Part shown: positions 21,459 through 33,023 of the stretch, piece by piece
Layout of the letters: each line of letters starts with the position of its first letter
Position numbering within the stretch: the first letter of the stretch is position 1
NCBI GenBank assembly: GCA_036785705.1
Contig: JAWUZG010000138.1
Coordinates: 2,373,501-2,437,500 of the forward strand
Source of the DNA: Acanthornis magna
Taxonomy: Eukaryota; Chordata; Aves; Passeriformes; Acanthizidae
Length of the DNA stretch: 64,000 nt
Reading direction: 5' to 3'
The notes under the pieces: model-generated
Told to the model about the DNA's origin: nothing
Database searches by the model: none
The model's input: only the letters and a program-made list of their open reading frames with translations
Position numbers and translations under genes: made by a program

Positions 21459-22030
21459 ACCACAGCTCCATAAGCTCCCACAGGCAAACGTTTCCCCATG
21501 TTTGCAGGGTGGGAGCTGATAAACTGTGAGTGAACATGGCACCTGCCAAAGGATTTTAACACACTTGAAGAAACAGAGCTTTAAATCTTTAGCAGCCAGC
21601 AGTGAAAAACAGCTGCTCCGGGGTGGAACAATTCCTGACACTGCTGGAAATGCCTGAGAGTGGGGAATGGGAACTGTGAGTCTGATTTGCTCCAGGACAC
21701 AACTGCTGCGATGTCTCTGCAGGCAGCAACTCCCTGGGCTCCTGGGAGGCAGGATCACGATATGGACTAGGAGCAGCATTTGAAAGTCACACTCGGAATG
21801 ATGCTTTAGACAAGAGTTTCTCATGCAGGAACATAACCAGGGTGGTTTGGAGGCCTGGAAGATTTAATCTGGGCTTTCTCTCCCTGCTCTCACCTCCCCC
21901 TGCTCTCATCTCCCTCCCACTTTGAAGATTTTGTCCAGTAGAAGAGGGATTGCAGGCAATGGGGGGAGCAGGGAAGAAGGGCTGGAGGCTGGAAATCCCA
22001 CACAGGCTGAGTTGGAGCTGCCAGGACCTT
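21459..22030. other. Unique sequence, no gene seen
   Basis: No recognised repeat or coding sequence between the minisatellite and the TCTCC array. Confidence 0.45.
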
Positions 22031-22107
22031 TCTCCTCTCCTCTCCTCTCCTCTCCTCTCCTCTCCTCTCCTCTCCTCTCCTCTCCTCTCCTCTCCTCTCC
22101 TCTCCTC
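22031..22107. repeat. TCTCC pentanucleotide microsatellite
   Basis: Fifteen perfect TCTCC units. It is a third independent pyrimidine/purine pentamer array in the window, along with 2951-3030 and 26247-26394. Confidence 0.97.
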
Positions 22108-23461
22108 AAGCACTTGCAGTGTCCCAGCTCAAGGCTGACAGATGAAACTTCATATTCACCGAACCCCCCTCAGGTGGGCAGAGAACAACCATTTTTGGAA
22201 ATATTTGAGTTTTTCAAAATTATTTTTTTTCCCCACAGGGGAAGAGTTTCCTGCTGATATTCAGGGATGTCACCTCCTGGGATGGCCTGGGAGTGCTGGG
22301 GGGAGCACTGATGGGGCAGCCACTTTCAGGGAAAATTGCCCTGGGAAAGCTCTCAAGTGAGTGCCAGCAGCTTCCAAAAGGAAAATAAATTAACAACCCT
22401 AAACCCACGCTCACAGAGAGTCCTGAATCCTCTCCTGCTCACTATTTCCTGCATCATCCATGCCCAGAGCCTGCTCCTGGCTGGGTGCTCACTCTGCTGC
22501 AGCAGCTCTGCTATGCAGGGAAGGTCTCCAGGGAAGGATTGCTGGAGAGCACAGCCTGCTCTGGCTGGGCAGGGTCCTTGGCCGTGAGGGACCATTGCAG
22601 CAGGTGCTGAATGCAGGATGGGGCTCTGGGGCTGCTCCAGGGGCTGGGCTGCAGGACAGAGGTCCCACCGCTTCCTGAAGGGAATTGGGAAGCAGCAGCC
22701 CCACTGAATATCTGCTCTGGTCTGAAGGCTCTGAGGATATGAACTCCTCCTGTGCAGGGATCCTCAGGTACCAGGCACTTCCTGACAGAGCTCCTTCTCC
22801 TGGGATTTCTGAGCTGGAGCTCCATGGAGTTTGGAAACCAAAGAGTTGGTGGGTGTGTGTGCTTTTTGAAGTGGCATAAAGGCAGCCCTGTCCCAAGGGT
22901 GTGGATGGAGGCTCCAAGGATTAGTTCAGAGTGTGCCATGAGGTGACAAAGCAGTCCCAGGCTGACCCTTCCATCCCTGCAGGGCATTGCAGGGACTCAG
23001 AACAGTCCTTTGGTATCAAACCAAACCCCAAGGGGACTTGGGGGGACTTTCCCATGGAAGATGGAGTCTCCATGCAGGAGCATCTTCCCATGGAGATCAC
23101 TCCACCCCCACCACCTCCCTGGCTGCTCAGAGCAGCACCTTGGGCTCCTGAAGCTGCTCTCTCTGTCATTGTCACCATGAGCTCCCTGCTGCACATCAAA
23201 GCTGTGCCTCTCACCCCTCAGCCCTGCCCAGCACGAGCTGTTCCCAGTGATGGGATAGCCCTGGAAAACCCAAACCTTGTTCCCAAGGGCTGTGCAAAGG
23301 GGTGCAGTGCCCCTGCAGGCTGTGGGTGCATCTGAAGGGGTCTGTCATTGCCAGGGTCCAGCAGCTCCCACCCGAGCTGGGTGGTCTCTGTTCCCCTCTG
23401 TGCTGCTGCTTTCCCCTCAGAGGGGCGGAGAAGCAGATCCTTGGTGAGCTCTGCATTTTGG
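22108..23461. other. Unique sequence, no gene seen
   Basis: Mid-GC sequence. Open frames of 134-158 codons overlap on both strands without recognisable domains. Confidence 0.45.
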
Positions 23462-23985
23462 AGTCCTGTGGCAATTCTCAGTGTTGCCTAAAAGACAGGC
23501 TACCTGAAACAGAGGCCAAGACAAATTAGGAATATAAAGCGGACAATTTATTCAAGGCCTGCAAAAGCCTTGAAGGTACATCTGGGCAAGCAAAGTCCCC
23601 CTCAGGGACAACACCCAAAATGGACCCTGGGTCATGAGCCCTTCACCTTTGATAAGTTCTGTCCCATTAGCACATTGGCCCTTAATTCTCCAATCACACC
23701 TTAGGTGATGATGTTCACCACTCCAGGCCTGCTCCCCCATCTCACAGTTGTTTACATATTTTCGGGCCCTAGGGCAATGAGTATGTCCTTGAATCTGTAT
23801 TCAGAGAGCCTTGTTTGGCCAAAGGTGCTGGAACAGAGGATTTTAGCACTTTGTAAGAATCACAGAACTACAGCAAGTTACAGATACATGGAGAGTAAAA
23901 AACTAGAAATACTTGAAGGCATCACCATCTCTCGGCCACAGCCTCTCCTGCCTCTGCCAGTCTCTCACCGCTGAGTTCCAAGTCC
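23462..23985 (-). mobile_element. Solo LTR in reverse orientation with 5-bp target duplication
   Basis: The proposed LTR is 23467-23980 (514 bp), flanked by AGTCC at 23462-23466 and 23981-23985. On the plus strand it begins TGTGGCAATTCTC and ends GCTGAGTTCCA, so it has the inverted TG...CA ends. The polyadenylation signal AATAAA lies on the minus strand at 23547-23552, about 80 bp before the minus-strand 3' end, which sets the orientation. The perfect 5-bp duplication differs in length from those of the other LTRs here, suggesting a different retroviral integrase. No internal genes remain. Confidence 0.68.
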
Positions 23986-24675
23986 TTCCTGCACTTTGCA
24001 CACTGCAGAGCTGCATTTCCCGATCCTCAGTGCCAAGGCAGCTTCTGCCCACCCCTCCCTCCTTCCCCTGAGCCACTCAGCCCAGCTCTGGGCGAGGAGG
24101 GACAGTGCATGCAGGGCACAGGCACATCAATATTGCAGAGCTCCTAATGCAGTCTCTCCATGAACTCTCCGTGCATCCCTCTCGCTGGATGAGCCATTAG
24201 CAGGGAAGGCAGAGCGGAGTCTGCCGTGTTCAGGTGACAGCAGGGACACGGCTTGGGCCTGTCAGGAGCTCAGCATTATTGGAAAGTGCTGTTCTCTAAC
24301 AAATCCTGCCCTGCTGGGTGCTGCAGAGCTCTGTGAGCCATGTGGACCCTGTTTGCTTGGTCCCAGATCCCCTGGGGATGGCAGCCCTGTCCCCAGAGCT
24401 GGGCAGTCCCACAGACGCCACTCACAGCCTGGCCACAGCATTCCCTCAGTTCCTACACTGCTACCCATGGCATTCCCACCACTTCCCACATAGCATGGCC
24501 CAGGCTGCTTGTCATGGATCTCTCCTGAGACCTCTCCTGTCATGTGCCACCTGTGCCACCATCCATGGTTTTGGCCCTTGGTGACTCTCCAGACATGTCC
24601 TGCTCAGATCCCTGAACCTGATGTCTTCTTGCACCCCTTCCCACACTATATTTTCACCACGTGTGTTTAGGAAGG
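23986..24675. other. Unique sequence, no gene seen
   Basis: No recognised repeats or coding signal. Confidence 0.45.
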
Positions 24676-24900
24676 TCACAGAATCCCAAATCACTGAGGC
24701 TGGAAAAGCCCTCTCAGCCCATCGAGTCCAACCTGTCCCCAATGCCCACCTTGTCCCCAGCCCAGAGCACTGAGTGCCATGGCCAGGCCTTCCTGAGACA
24801 CCTGCAGGGATGGGCACTCCAAACCTCCCTGGGCAGCCCTGCCAAGGCCTGAGCACCCTTTCCATGGGGAAATTCCTCCTGATGTCCAATTTAGGTCTCT
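24676..24900 (-). mobile_element. CR1 LINE 3' end (subfamily C)
   Basis: The plus strand begins 'gtcacagaatcccaaatcac', then 'tgaggctggaaaagccctc', 'cccaatgcccaccttgtccc', 'gagcactgagtgcca' and 'gggcagccctgccaaggcct'. It is near-identical in order to 47139-47590 but stops earlier. Non-coding. Confidence 0.92.
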
Positions 24901-25052
24901 CTGCCTTTGGGCAAGCTAAATTTGAAGAGGATCAAAGCCAAGACATGAAGAGCTTCATTTCTAGCCATGATCCCTCCAGGACAGAGGGACAAAATGCTCC
25001 TACAGCTCTGTCATTTGCAGCTGGATTACAAGGCTAGTCCTGCTCAGGTGCC

Positions 25053-25157
25053 AGCAGATAACAGCGTTTCCAGCAGATAAACAGGAATTCCAGCAGATAA
25101 GAGCATTCCCAGCAGATAAACAGGAATCCCAGCAGATTACAGCATTCCCAGCAGAAG
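25053..25157. repeat. Minisatellite of alternating 19- and 20-bp units
   Basis: Five 'agcagat...' units alternate between 'acagc-tttcc' type (19 bp) and 'aaacaggaattcc' type (20 bp), giving a 39-bp higher-order repeat. Confidence 0.92.
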
Positions 25158-26156
25158 TGGTTCTGGGCATGCTGGAGACCAAGAAGTTGAACTGCTCTGC
25201 AGGGCACAGCCAAACCCACCTCCAGGATCCTGAAAGCACCCAAGACCTGCACATGCAAAGGATCCTGCCCACCACAGCCCAGGAGGTCCAGGCTGGCCCC
25301 AACCCCTGGTTATGAACTGGGAATTGGCACTCTATGAGTGGGTCCCCTTGTTCCCCAGGAGCAGATGCACAGCTACGTCCCCACTATAATCTCTGTTTTG
25401 TCATGGAGTTTTTCAATGTTTTCTTCAGATATTCACATTCTAAAAATGAAAAGGTGTCACCAGCTTCATCCCAGGACTCTGTGGCCCAACCCTGCTTAGT
25501 TTTCCTTACACTTATCATCAGATGGGGACTGATTTCCAAGGCATGGAGTCAATGTGGCAAAAACCCACCCACAGATTTACAGATTTTACTGCCCTGTAAA
25601 AACCTGAGCTGCTCCTGAGCCCTGAGCACAGTGCTCTCCCTTCCTCATTGCCTTCTCATTTACCTGGACCTCCAGAAGTGCACTTCCAAAGAGGAGATCC
25701 ATCAGTCCCTGCTGAACTTCCCTCCACCCCTCCCTGGGCAGCGCAGGGATGATTCCAGGAGGGCAATCCCTGCACTCCCCCAGCCCAGATAGGCTGCAAT
25801 CAGCACCAGCAATCGGCACCTCCTTCCCTGAGGACAACAAGCCTCAGAGACATAATTTCATGCTCTTGCTGTCAGCTGCCTTGCACAATTTATCTTCTCA
25901 TTACCTCTTTAACAGCACTGCTATTCACTGGCTGATCGAGGAAAATAACTCTTGGGATGGAGACGTTGGCTTTGGATAGAAAGCAGTGATATTATTATGC
26001 AGCAATATATATGCTAAGTTTCTGCAGCCAGAGCCCAGAGGAGATTGGGAAGGTGGAGAGCAGCTGGGGTGCTGGGGTCCAAAGGTGGTTCTCTCTGGAG
26101 TGTTTAAAGTCACCTTAAGGCAGGTGGCCTTGTCATGGGAGCAAAAGCTGGTGGGC
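25158..26156. other. Unique sequence, no gene seen
   Basis: Ordinary sequence, AT-richer from 25830 to 26020. No recognised repeat or gene. Confidence 0.45.
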
Positions 26157-26400
26157 TGGGGAGAGGGGAGAGGGGAGAGGGGAGAGGGGAGAGGGGAGAG
26201 GGGAGAGGGGAGAGGAGAGAGGGGAGAAGGGAGAAGGGAGAAGGGAGAGGAGAGGAGAGGAGAGGAGAGGAGAGGAGAGGAGAGGAGAGGAGAGAAGAGA
26301 AGAGAAGAGAAGAGAAGAGAAGAGAAGAGAAGAGAAGAGAAGAGAAGAGAAGAGAAGAGAAGAGAAGAGAAGAGAAGAGAAGAGAAGAGAAGAGAGAAGA
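26157..26400. repeat. Compound GA-rich satellite with changing unit
   Basis: A purine-only block in four phases: GAGAGGG heptamers (26161-26212), GAGAAGG heptamers (about 26225-26246), AGAGG pentamers (26247-26292) and AGAGA pentamers (26293-26394). Frames stay open on both strands, but the translations are pure low-complexity (R/E/G or S/L/F/P) artefacts. Confidence 0.97.
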
Positions 26401-29400
26401 AGCTCTTCTGAAATCAGAGTTACTCAGCCTACACATACTCCACACTGCCATGTTATAACAGATAATTTTTAGAGGATTCTGGTCTTTTGGGTGTTCTCTA
26501 TGTGCCCTGCTGCCCTCTAAATGAAGCTGGCCCCACTGTGGCCTCCAAGGAAGAAGTGAGGAGAAATGACCCCTAGGAAGAGCACTGGATGCAGATGACT
26601 TGGCAAAGGAAGTCATCAAAGGTGGCTTGGGCTGTGTGCAGCATTTTGCCACATCCATCTCCAGCCATGGAATTCACCTGCAAACCTGTAGGGATGGGGA
26701 GAGCTTCCTGTGCTACTCCCTCAGTTGATTTTCCTCTGTTAAATTCCCTACTCAGCCTCACAGTTTCTTGCCTGCATAAACGCCCAGCTCTGCTGGCACA
26801 CTCAGCAGCTTGTGCACGGCTCAGCTCTGACCAGGGCTGGAGCACATCTCAGCTGTGGCTGTGGGGTTGTGTGAGGACTTTCTGCCTGGAGTCCTCACTG
26901 CTTCCTCTCTGCCTCTCACCGAGCAGGAGTGCCTATCACAGGCGGCCGTGGCTCTGTGGTTTGGCAAGGCACCAGGAATTTTTGATTCCAGAGGCACTCT
27001 GTTTTCAGCAGGAGCCTCAGCACTTTCCCTGGGCAGCATCAGACACTTTTCATGGTAAATTTCCCTTTGCTGGGAATTCAGCTTCCAACAAAAACAGTGT
27101 CAAGAATACTTTGACTAGCTCGGTGCACATCCAAGGCGTGGGGACTGTGAAGGCACACAGGGTCACACCTGTGTCCAGGTGTGGGGAAACACACCTTCTT
27201 TGAGCTGCTGATCTCCCTCCAAGGGCACAACCTCCCTCAGCACAGCTAAACCAAGCCACAGGCAGAGGAAAATTAAAAAAAACCAGCCTACATGCTATTT
27301 ATGTGTTTCCAACTCAGTCATCACTGTTTTATTTAGGATATTTCATGCTGAAATTCAAGATCTTCACCTTTTCTGTCGATTGTCCTGGAGGACTTGTCAG
27401 GCAGTCAGACCTAGTGATGTGATAGCTGAGTTGTCAGCTCCCGATCAGTGACAACCCATGCTGCAAATGCCACCAGCAAGGGCCCTGGGGGAAGGGTTAG
27501 GGACAGCTCTCCCAGGCCCTCGCAGCCCAGAGGCAGCTGTGGCTTGGTCTCTGACCCTACCCAGCAGTCACCTGTGTCAGCAGGGTACCAGAGCTGGGCT
27601 TCTTTACCAACAGCGCTTTCCATCAGCATCACTGCACCTCAGAAGAGCCACATCCAGCAGCATGTCTTCACCAGGACAGTGGCAGTGTATGAGGTGTGCC
27701 CTCATTGCTCTGTGCACTGAACAGGGATTAGTTACAACCTCAGCACAGAAGCCACCAGCAAATGCCAGCACTGGGCAATAGCAACCTTCCAGCCCGAACT
27801 GGTGCCACAGATGATGGGGAGTTGAGCAATGAGCATGTGAGAGGGCCAGAAAACCTTTCTGAGTGCTTTGCTGGGTCACCACCCAGGCTGCAGCCCTGCC
27901 TTGCCAGGAGGGACGAGCCCAGACATTTTATTGCCGCGTCTCTGAAAAGGGCATTGTCTCAGTCCCTCCAGCTTTCTACTTTTAGGAGGAAAAACATATT
28001 GAATAAAATATAGGCACATCAGCAAAGATGCTGTGGGCACAGGAGTTCCCTGAGCTCTTCTGGCTCCCAGCTCTCCCAGCTCGCTTTGCTGGCTTTGCTT
28101 CCACGCGCTGCGCACACGCTGGAGTGTGTCACTCCCTGGGGACAGACAGGAGCTGTCACAAACCATTACAGCAGCTGCTTCTCCAGACCTGCCTGCACCC
28201 CTGGCAGGGCTCTGGGCACTGCTGGGCAGGAGCCTGCCCAGCAGCCCCTTTGGATTTCCCTGCCTGTGCTCTGTGCAGCTGCTGAGGGCACGGCGTGGGC
28301 TGGGGTGGGGGTGCTGACTGCAGTGGAAAAGGTTGGTGCTGTGAGAAACAGCTCTCCCTCCCCAAATTCTGTGACAAGGCTCATTCCCCACTGGTTTTGC
28401 CCTCATCTCTACACAGAAATCTGCAGGAAAAGAGGGCCTTGCCAAAAAGAGGACCTTGCCCCCTTGGCACAGTATCTGCCTCTGGGAGGGTTGAACGCGG
28501 TCTGGGAAAAGGCCTCTTCTCTCCATTCTGTCAGCACTTATCCCAGCTCAATCGCCCAAGATTTCACCCCACCTGAGAGGTGGGATGCCCTCAGCAAGCT
28601 GGGCAGGAGTGCTCCATGCTCTGCTCCCCCCCAGAGTCCGGCAGAGGCTCCGTGTCTGCTCAGGACCTGCAGAGAGGAGGAGGCAATGCACAGCCCCAAG
28701 CAGAACCATCACCACTCTGCTCTTTACCTCAGTGACCCTGGAAAAAACCCTGCAGGGCTCAGCTCTAGGTTGTCCTGGAGGCTCTGGGATGCTCTCCCCA
28801 GCCTGGTGACCCAGTTCAGCGTGGTGCCAAAGCACTGGTGCAGGCACCAGCTCAGGATCCTTGGCCAGCACCTGCAGCATGATCTTGCCCATTAACTCTG
28901 AATAAACAAACAATCACTTATAACGTCAGGGAAAATAACTTCACCCATAATCACTGATTAGAAATGTTTGCTTATGGCTGGGTATTTATAGCCTACCAGA
29001 GGTAAATGTCACCCTCATTGCCTGCGTTCATGGGAGATATTGTTTAATTAGCGATCGCAGCCTCTGGGCTGCTGCTCTTTGGAATGGGAGATGAGTTCTG
29101 CTGTGCTTTATTTACCCTTCCTTCTGCTTCCCCTGCTCTTGTGCAGGAGTGGGATCTTGTTCAGGAGTTGGATCTTGTCTGCATCCACTCAGAACATGCA
29201 GGGCACTGTTCTAGGCTGCCCTGCCCTAGGATGTTTCTCACACAAGAGCCACAGCCATCCCTCAGTCTCTGCTGTGATTTACACTGCATCTCATGACCCC
29301 TGTGAAACCCTCAAGCTGCTCAGCCACACCACTCCGACAAAGTTGTCCTTCCAAAGGAAGGCAAGAGGGTGGAAGAGATAAAAAGAACAGTAGGTCCATA

Positions 29401-30966
29401 CTGACAGAAATCTGAACCTTCTCAGATTTGGGGTAGACTTAAAGGGATGTCATTCCTTAAGAAAGTCCAGCCTGACATCTGAGACTAGGGGTTAGAGCAG
29501 AGCACAGAGGAGAATGAGCTGGAGCAAGCCCTGCTCACAGGAGAGCAGTTGTGAGCTGTGCTCTGCACCCCCAAAGTCAGCAGAGAGATTAAGAGGACTG
29601 AGGGAGCATGGCTTAAAGCCAGAGGCAGAAATCACAGGTACCTGAGCTCCTCACACATCCAGAGTGTGACAGGACCTACAGAGGGCTATGAAGGCCACTG
29701 ACGCCTCAGGGTAATCTCAGTTTGCTAAGAGGTCAGGCAGGGCCTGCACTTTGCACTCCACCCTCGAGTGGGATCAGTAGTGAACAGGATATGCTGATGA
29801 GCCTTTTCCCTAGCATCCCAGATCTGCTGTCCTTGATGTTTGTTGAACATACTCAGAGCTACTCAAATCCCCCAGCAGCCTGTGATTATCTCATCTCTGC
29901 AGACAGGGAGTTTGTACATGCTCTGACAAACCAAACACGGGAGCAGCGATCTGTCAGGAGGAGTCTGCTTCACTCTCCCTGCGCCGTGGCAGGGCTCTGC
30001 TGCTGCTGCTGGGATTCCTTGTACAGAGGCAAAACGACATCCAGGAGCTCCTAAACCCCTCTGCTATTGCTCTGCTTGTCTGGAGCAGCCAAACATGTCC
30101 TCCCACGCTGCTCCTGCCAAGGCAGATGTGTCCTCACAGCATCCTCATCGCTGGGGCAATGTCTCCCTCACACCAGCTAGCCCTGGAAAGGCCACGACGT
30201 GTGACAGTGACTAATGGGAAGTTCATGGCCCTCTGTCAGGCACCAGGACAGGAGTGATCGGAGCTGGGCAGGGGACATCCTCCCTGCAGCTCTGCTGCTG
30301 CAGTGCAGGAGCTCTGGGCTGGCTTGCAGAGGGGCACAGGGACCTGCTGCTGGCACAGAGGATGGTGAGGTGAGAGCTCACCTGTGCAGCACCAACACTG
30401 CCCTGCCTGCCTGCCCTGCTGCTGGAGCCTGAACCTGGGCTGGCCTGGGATTCCCCCGAGCAGAGGCACTGCTCTGCCACATCTGCCTGCAAGATCCCTT
30501 CTGTAAGAGCACCCACAGAGCCTGGAGGAGCTCAGAACTGCTGCATCTCTGCGGGGGAAGCACATGGACATCCTGACACTGTCCTGTGGGACATCCCAGT
30601 GCTGAACAAGTGGGATGTGTAGGTCATATTCAGGGTCTGAGTTGCAAATGCAGCCCCTCTGATTGGGAATTATCCTCTTGTCTCGGGCCAATGATATTTC
30701 CTAAGTACCAGTTTCCAGTGTAACTTCAGTCTCTATGTCATTTCCTTTGCAGCCCCAGACTGCAGCCCCAGGAAAAGTGCATTTGAAATCATTTACATTG
30801 CACACAGTTACTGAGCAGCTGGATGGGGCTGTAAATCCTCCATCCACCCCCTCAGCCAATGCACACCCTCCTGTCACACAGCACAGGATCAGGTCCTGAT
30901 GGGGCAACTCAAAAATGCATCTGCTCCCCAACAGACTGCACCCACCCAGACCAGACCACAGAGCAC
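26401..30966. other. Long unique stretch, no gene seen
   Basis: About 4.5 kb without a recognised transposon. 28900-29065 is AT-rich, repeat-free and holds GCGATCGC (29051-29058), a candidate conserved block. Open frames of up to 269 codons (28086-28895) overlap frames on the opposite strand and have no recognisable domains. Confidence 0.4.
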
Positions 30967-30970
30967 TTTG

Positions 30971-31146
30971 CTGGTTCCTCCCATGGCCAAGAACTGGTTC
31001 CTCTCATTTCTCCCATGGACAACTCCTGGTTCCTCTAATTTCTCCCATGGACAACTCCTGGCTTCTTCCATGGACAACTCCTGGTTCCTCTAATTTCTCC
31101 CATGGACAGCTCCTGGTTCCTCCCAAGGACAAGGGCTGGTTTCTCC
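30971..31146. repeat. Minisatellite with 32- and 23-bp units
   Basis: Units begin 'ctggttcctc' at 30971, 30994, 31026, 31058 (ctggcttctt), 31081, 31113 and about 31135. Long units carry 'taatttctcc' and short ones lack nine bases there. Frames through the block are artefacts. Confidence 0.9.
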
Positions 31147-32791
31147 CCAGCAGCCCCTCTCTAAGGCCAGAAGGTCTCCAGGTGTGGAAGTCCCAGGCCC
31201 TTTGTGGCAGGCAGAAACCTCACACATCGACCTCTGCCATTGATTCTTTTAGGAATGGCCTGGAATGGATTTCTTTCACAGGCAGTTGACATTTAAATAT
31301 GTGCTGGGCGAAAATGTCCAAGAAAGAACTGACTTTGCACTTTCCCTGTTGTTTGCAAGCCTGGGTATTCACTTGGTGCAGGATCCACCTGCCATCCCTC
31401 CTTTCAGCCATCTGGAAGTCAGGCTCAGAGGAGATGTCTGTGGTGTTCCTGATTTTGAAGAGCCAGGGTGAGGCGGGGCTGGCATGGGGCTGTGATAAGG
31501 CAGCAAGTGGGGGCCTTGTCAAATCCCACCCATTGCTCCACACTCTCCATCTCTGCACCAGGCACAGGAGCTCTGCAGTGTAGCTGAGACAGTAATTCTG
31601 CTTTTCTGGGTGGGAAAGGTCTGTTACAATCTGGCACCTACAAAGCAACGTGAGCTTGGTTCATGCCTTTGCTGCACTAATCCTGCCCAGAGATCATTCA
31701 TTATTTGTGAGCCAATTCCTGCACGAGTGCCCCTCATCCCGGATCAAGGGAAAGGTCTTACAGCAAAAATCCAGGTGATGTATCACCAGTGAGTGCTGCC
31801 AGGATGGCGAGAGAGCAGATACTTCCACAGAGAGCAATTCCCAGGGAGCCCTGGGCTGTGAGGGAAGCTGAGCTGATGGCTCAGTGTCTGGACTGGTGTC
31901 CAGTGGCATTGGCCCTTGAGGAAAAGGGCCCAGACAGGAATGGAGCAGCAGAAGCACAGGCTGAGGAACAGGGATCCCCCAGGATTAGAGAGAGGAGGTT
32001 TTGGGGAGGGAATGAGGAGGCTGAGGTTTGCAGTGGGGCAGGCTGGGTTTAGCTGCTGCAGGTGGGGGTTCCAGCCTGCCTCGGGCAGAGGCATTCCGGG
32101 GTTAGGAAGGTTTGGGGCTCCCTCTGAGCTCTGGAGGGGCAGAGGCAGGAACAGAAAGTCAACTGATAGGGCCCAGTGAGGGTTTCAGGGCCAGGGCCAG
32201 GGTTGGTAAGGGGACAGGGGGCTCAGCTGGGCTGGTGGAGGCACAGGGGACAGCAAGGATACGCAGGAGGTGCAGGGGTTATAAAACAGGGCACTAACAC
32301 AGGTACCTGGAGCAAGGGATGACACAGGAACGAGGGGTAAACCCAGGTTTGGGAGGGTGAGAGGAGACAGTGCCCTGGTCAGCAGGAGGTCACTGCTGCT
32401 CTGTGGGATGGAATGGAGTAAGAGGGGAGCAATAGAGGGAACTGCAGGTTTGGGGTTTCAGTGATGGGAGGGGGCTCACAACCAATGCTGCAAAACCATC
32501 ATGTCTGTGTCAATTCCCCTGAGACAGTGAGGAAGCGCTGGAATGTGCCAGAAGGGAAGAGGTGCATTTGTTCATCCCAGACAGTGTTAGAGACTGGTGA
32601 GTCACTGAGGGAAAGAGGTCAGAGCAGCAGGAGGAGTTTGGGGCTCTCAGAAAATGTGGGTACCTGTGCAAAGAAGGTGCCAGGGCCTGGACACAGCTGG
32701 TTCTGGGGTGGGGGTCTGGCTGAGTCAAATGAGGGGCAAAAGGAGGAGAAGGCTCCTCATGGTCAGGTGTGGTGGAGGGGCTGGAGATCTG
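31147..32791. other. Unique sequence, purine-rich from 31800, no gene called
   Basis: 31800-32790 is G- and A-rich on the plus strand. A TATA-like 'ttataaaac' lies at 32279-32287, and a 413-codon open frame starts at 32461. The frame has no recognisable domain and runs through a 29-bp tandem array in rotating frames, so I do not accept it as a gene. Confidence 0.4.
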
Positions 32792-33023
32792 TGTGCCCCA
32801 TCCATCCAGAGTGTGATCCCTGTGCCCCATCCATCCTGGATGTGGTCCCTGTGCCCCATCCATCCTGGATGTGGTCCCTGTGCCCCATCCATCCTGGATG
32901 TGGTCCCTGTGCCCTGTCCATCCTGGATGTGGTCCCTGTGCCCCATCCATCCTGGATGTGGTCCCTGTGCCCTGTCCATCCTGGATGTGGTCCCTGTGCC
33001 CCATCCATCCTGGATGTGGTTTG
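32792..33023. repeat. 29-bp minisatellite, eight units
   Basis: Units start TGTGCCC at 32792, 32821, 32850, 32879, 32908, 32937, 32966 and 32995. Units 5 and 7 carry 'ccctgtcc' where the others have 'ccccatcc', giving an alternating two-unit pattern towards the 3' side. The outermost units are the most diverged. Confidence 0.96.

Noticed and set aside
26110..26658. 182-codon S/L/F-rich frame resembling a membrane protein
   Set aside because: Translation of the reverse strand of the GA satellite; low complexity only.
28086..28895. 269-codon open frame
   Set aside because: GC-rich, overlapped by frames on the opposite strand (27876-28526, 28548-28913), no domain.
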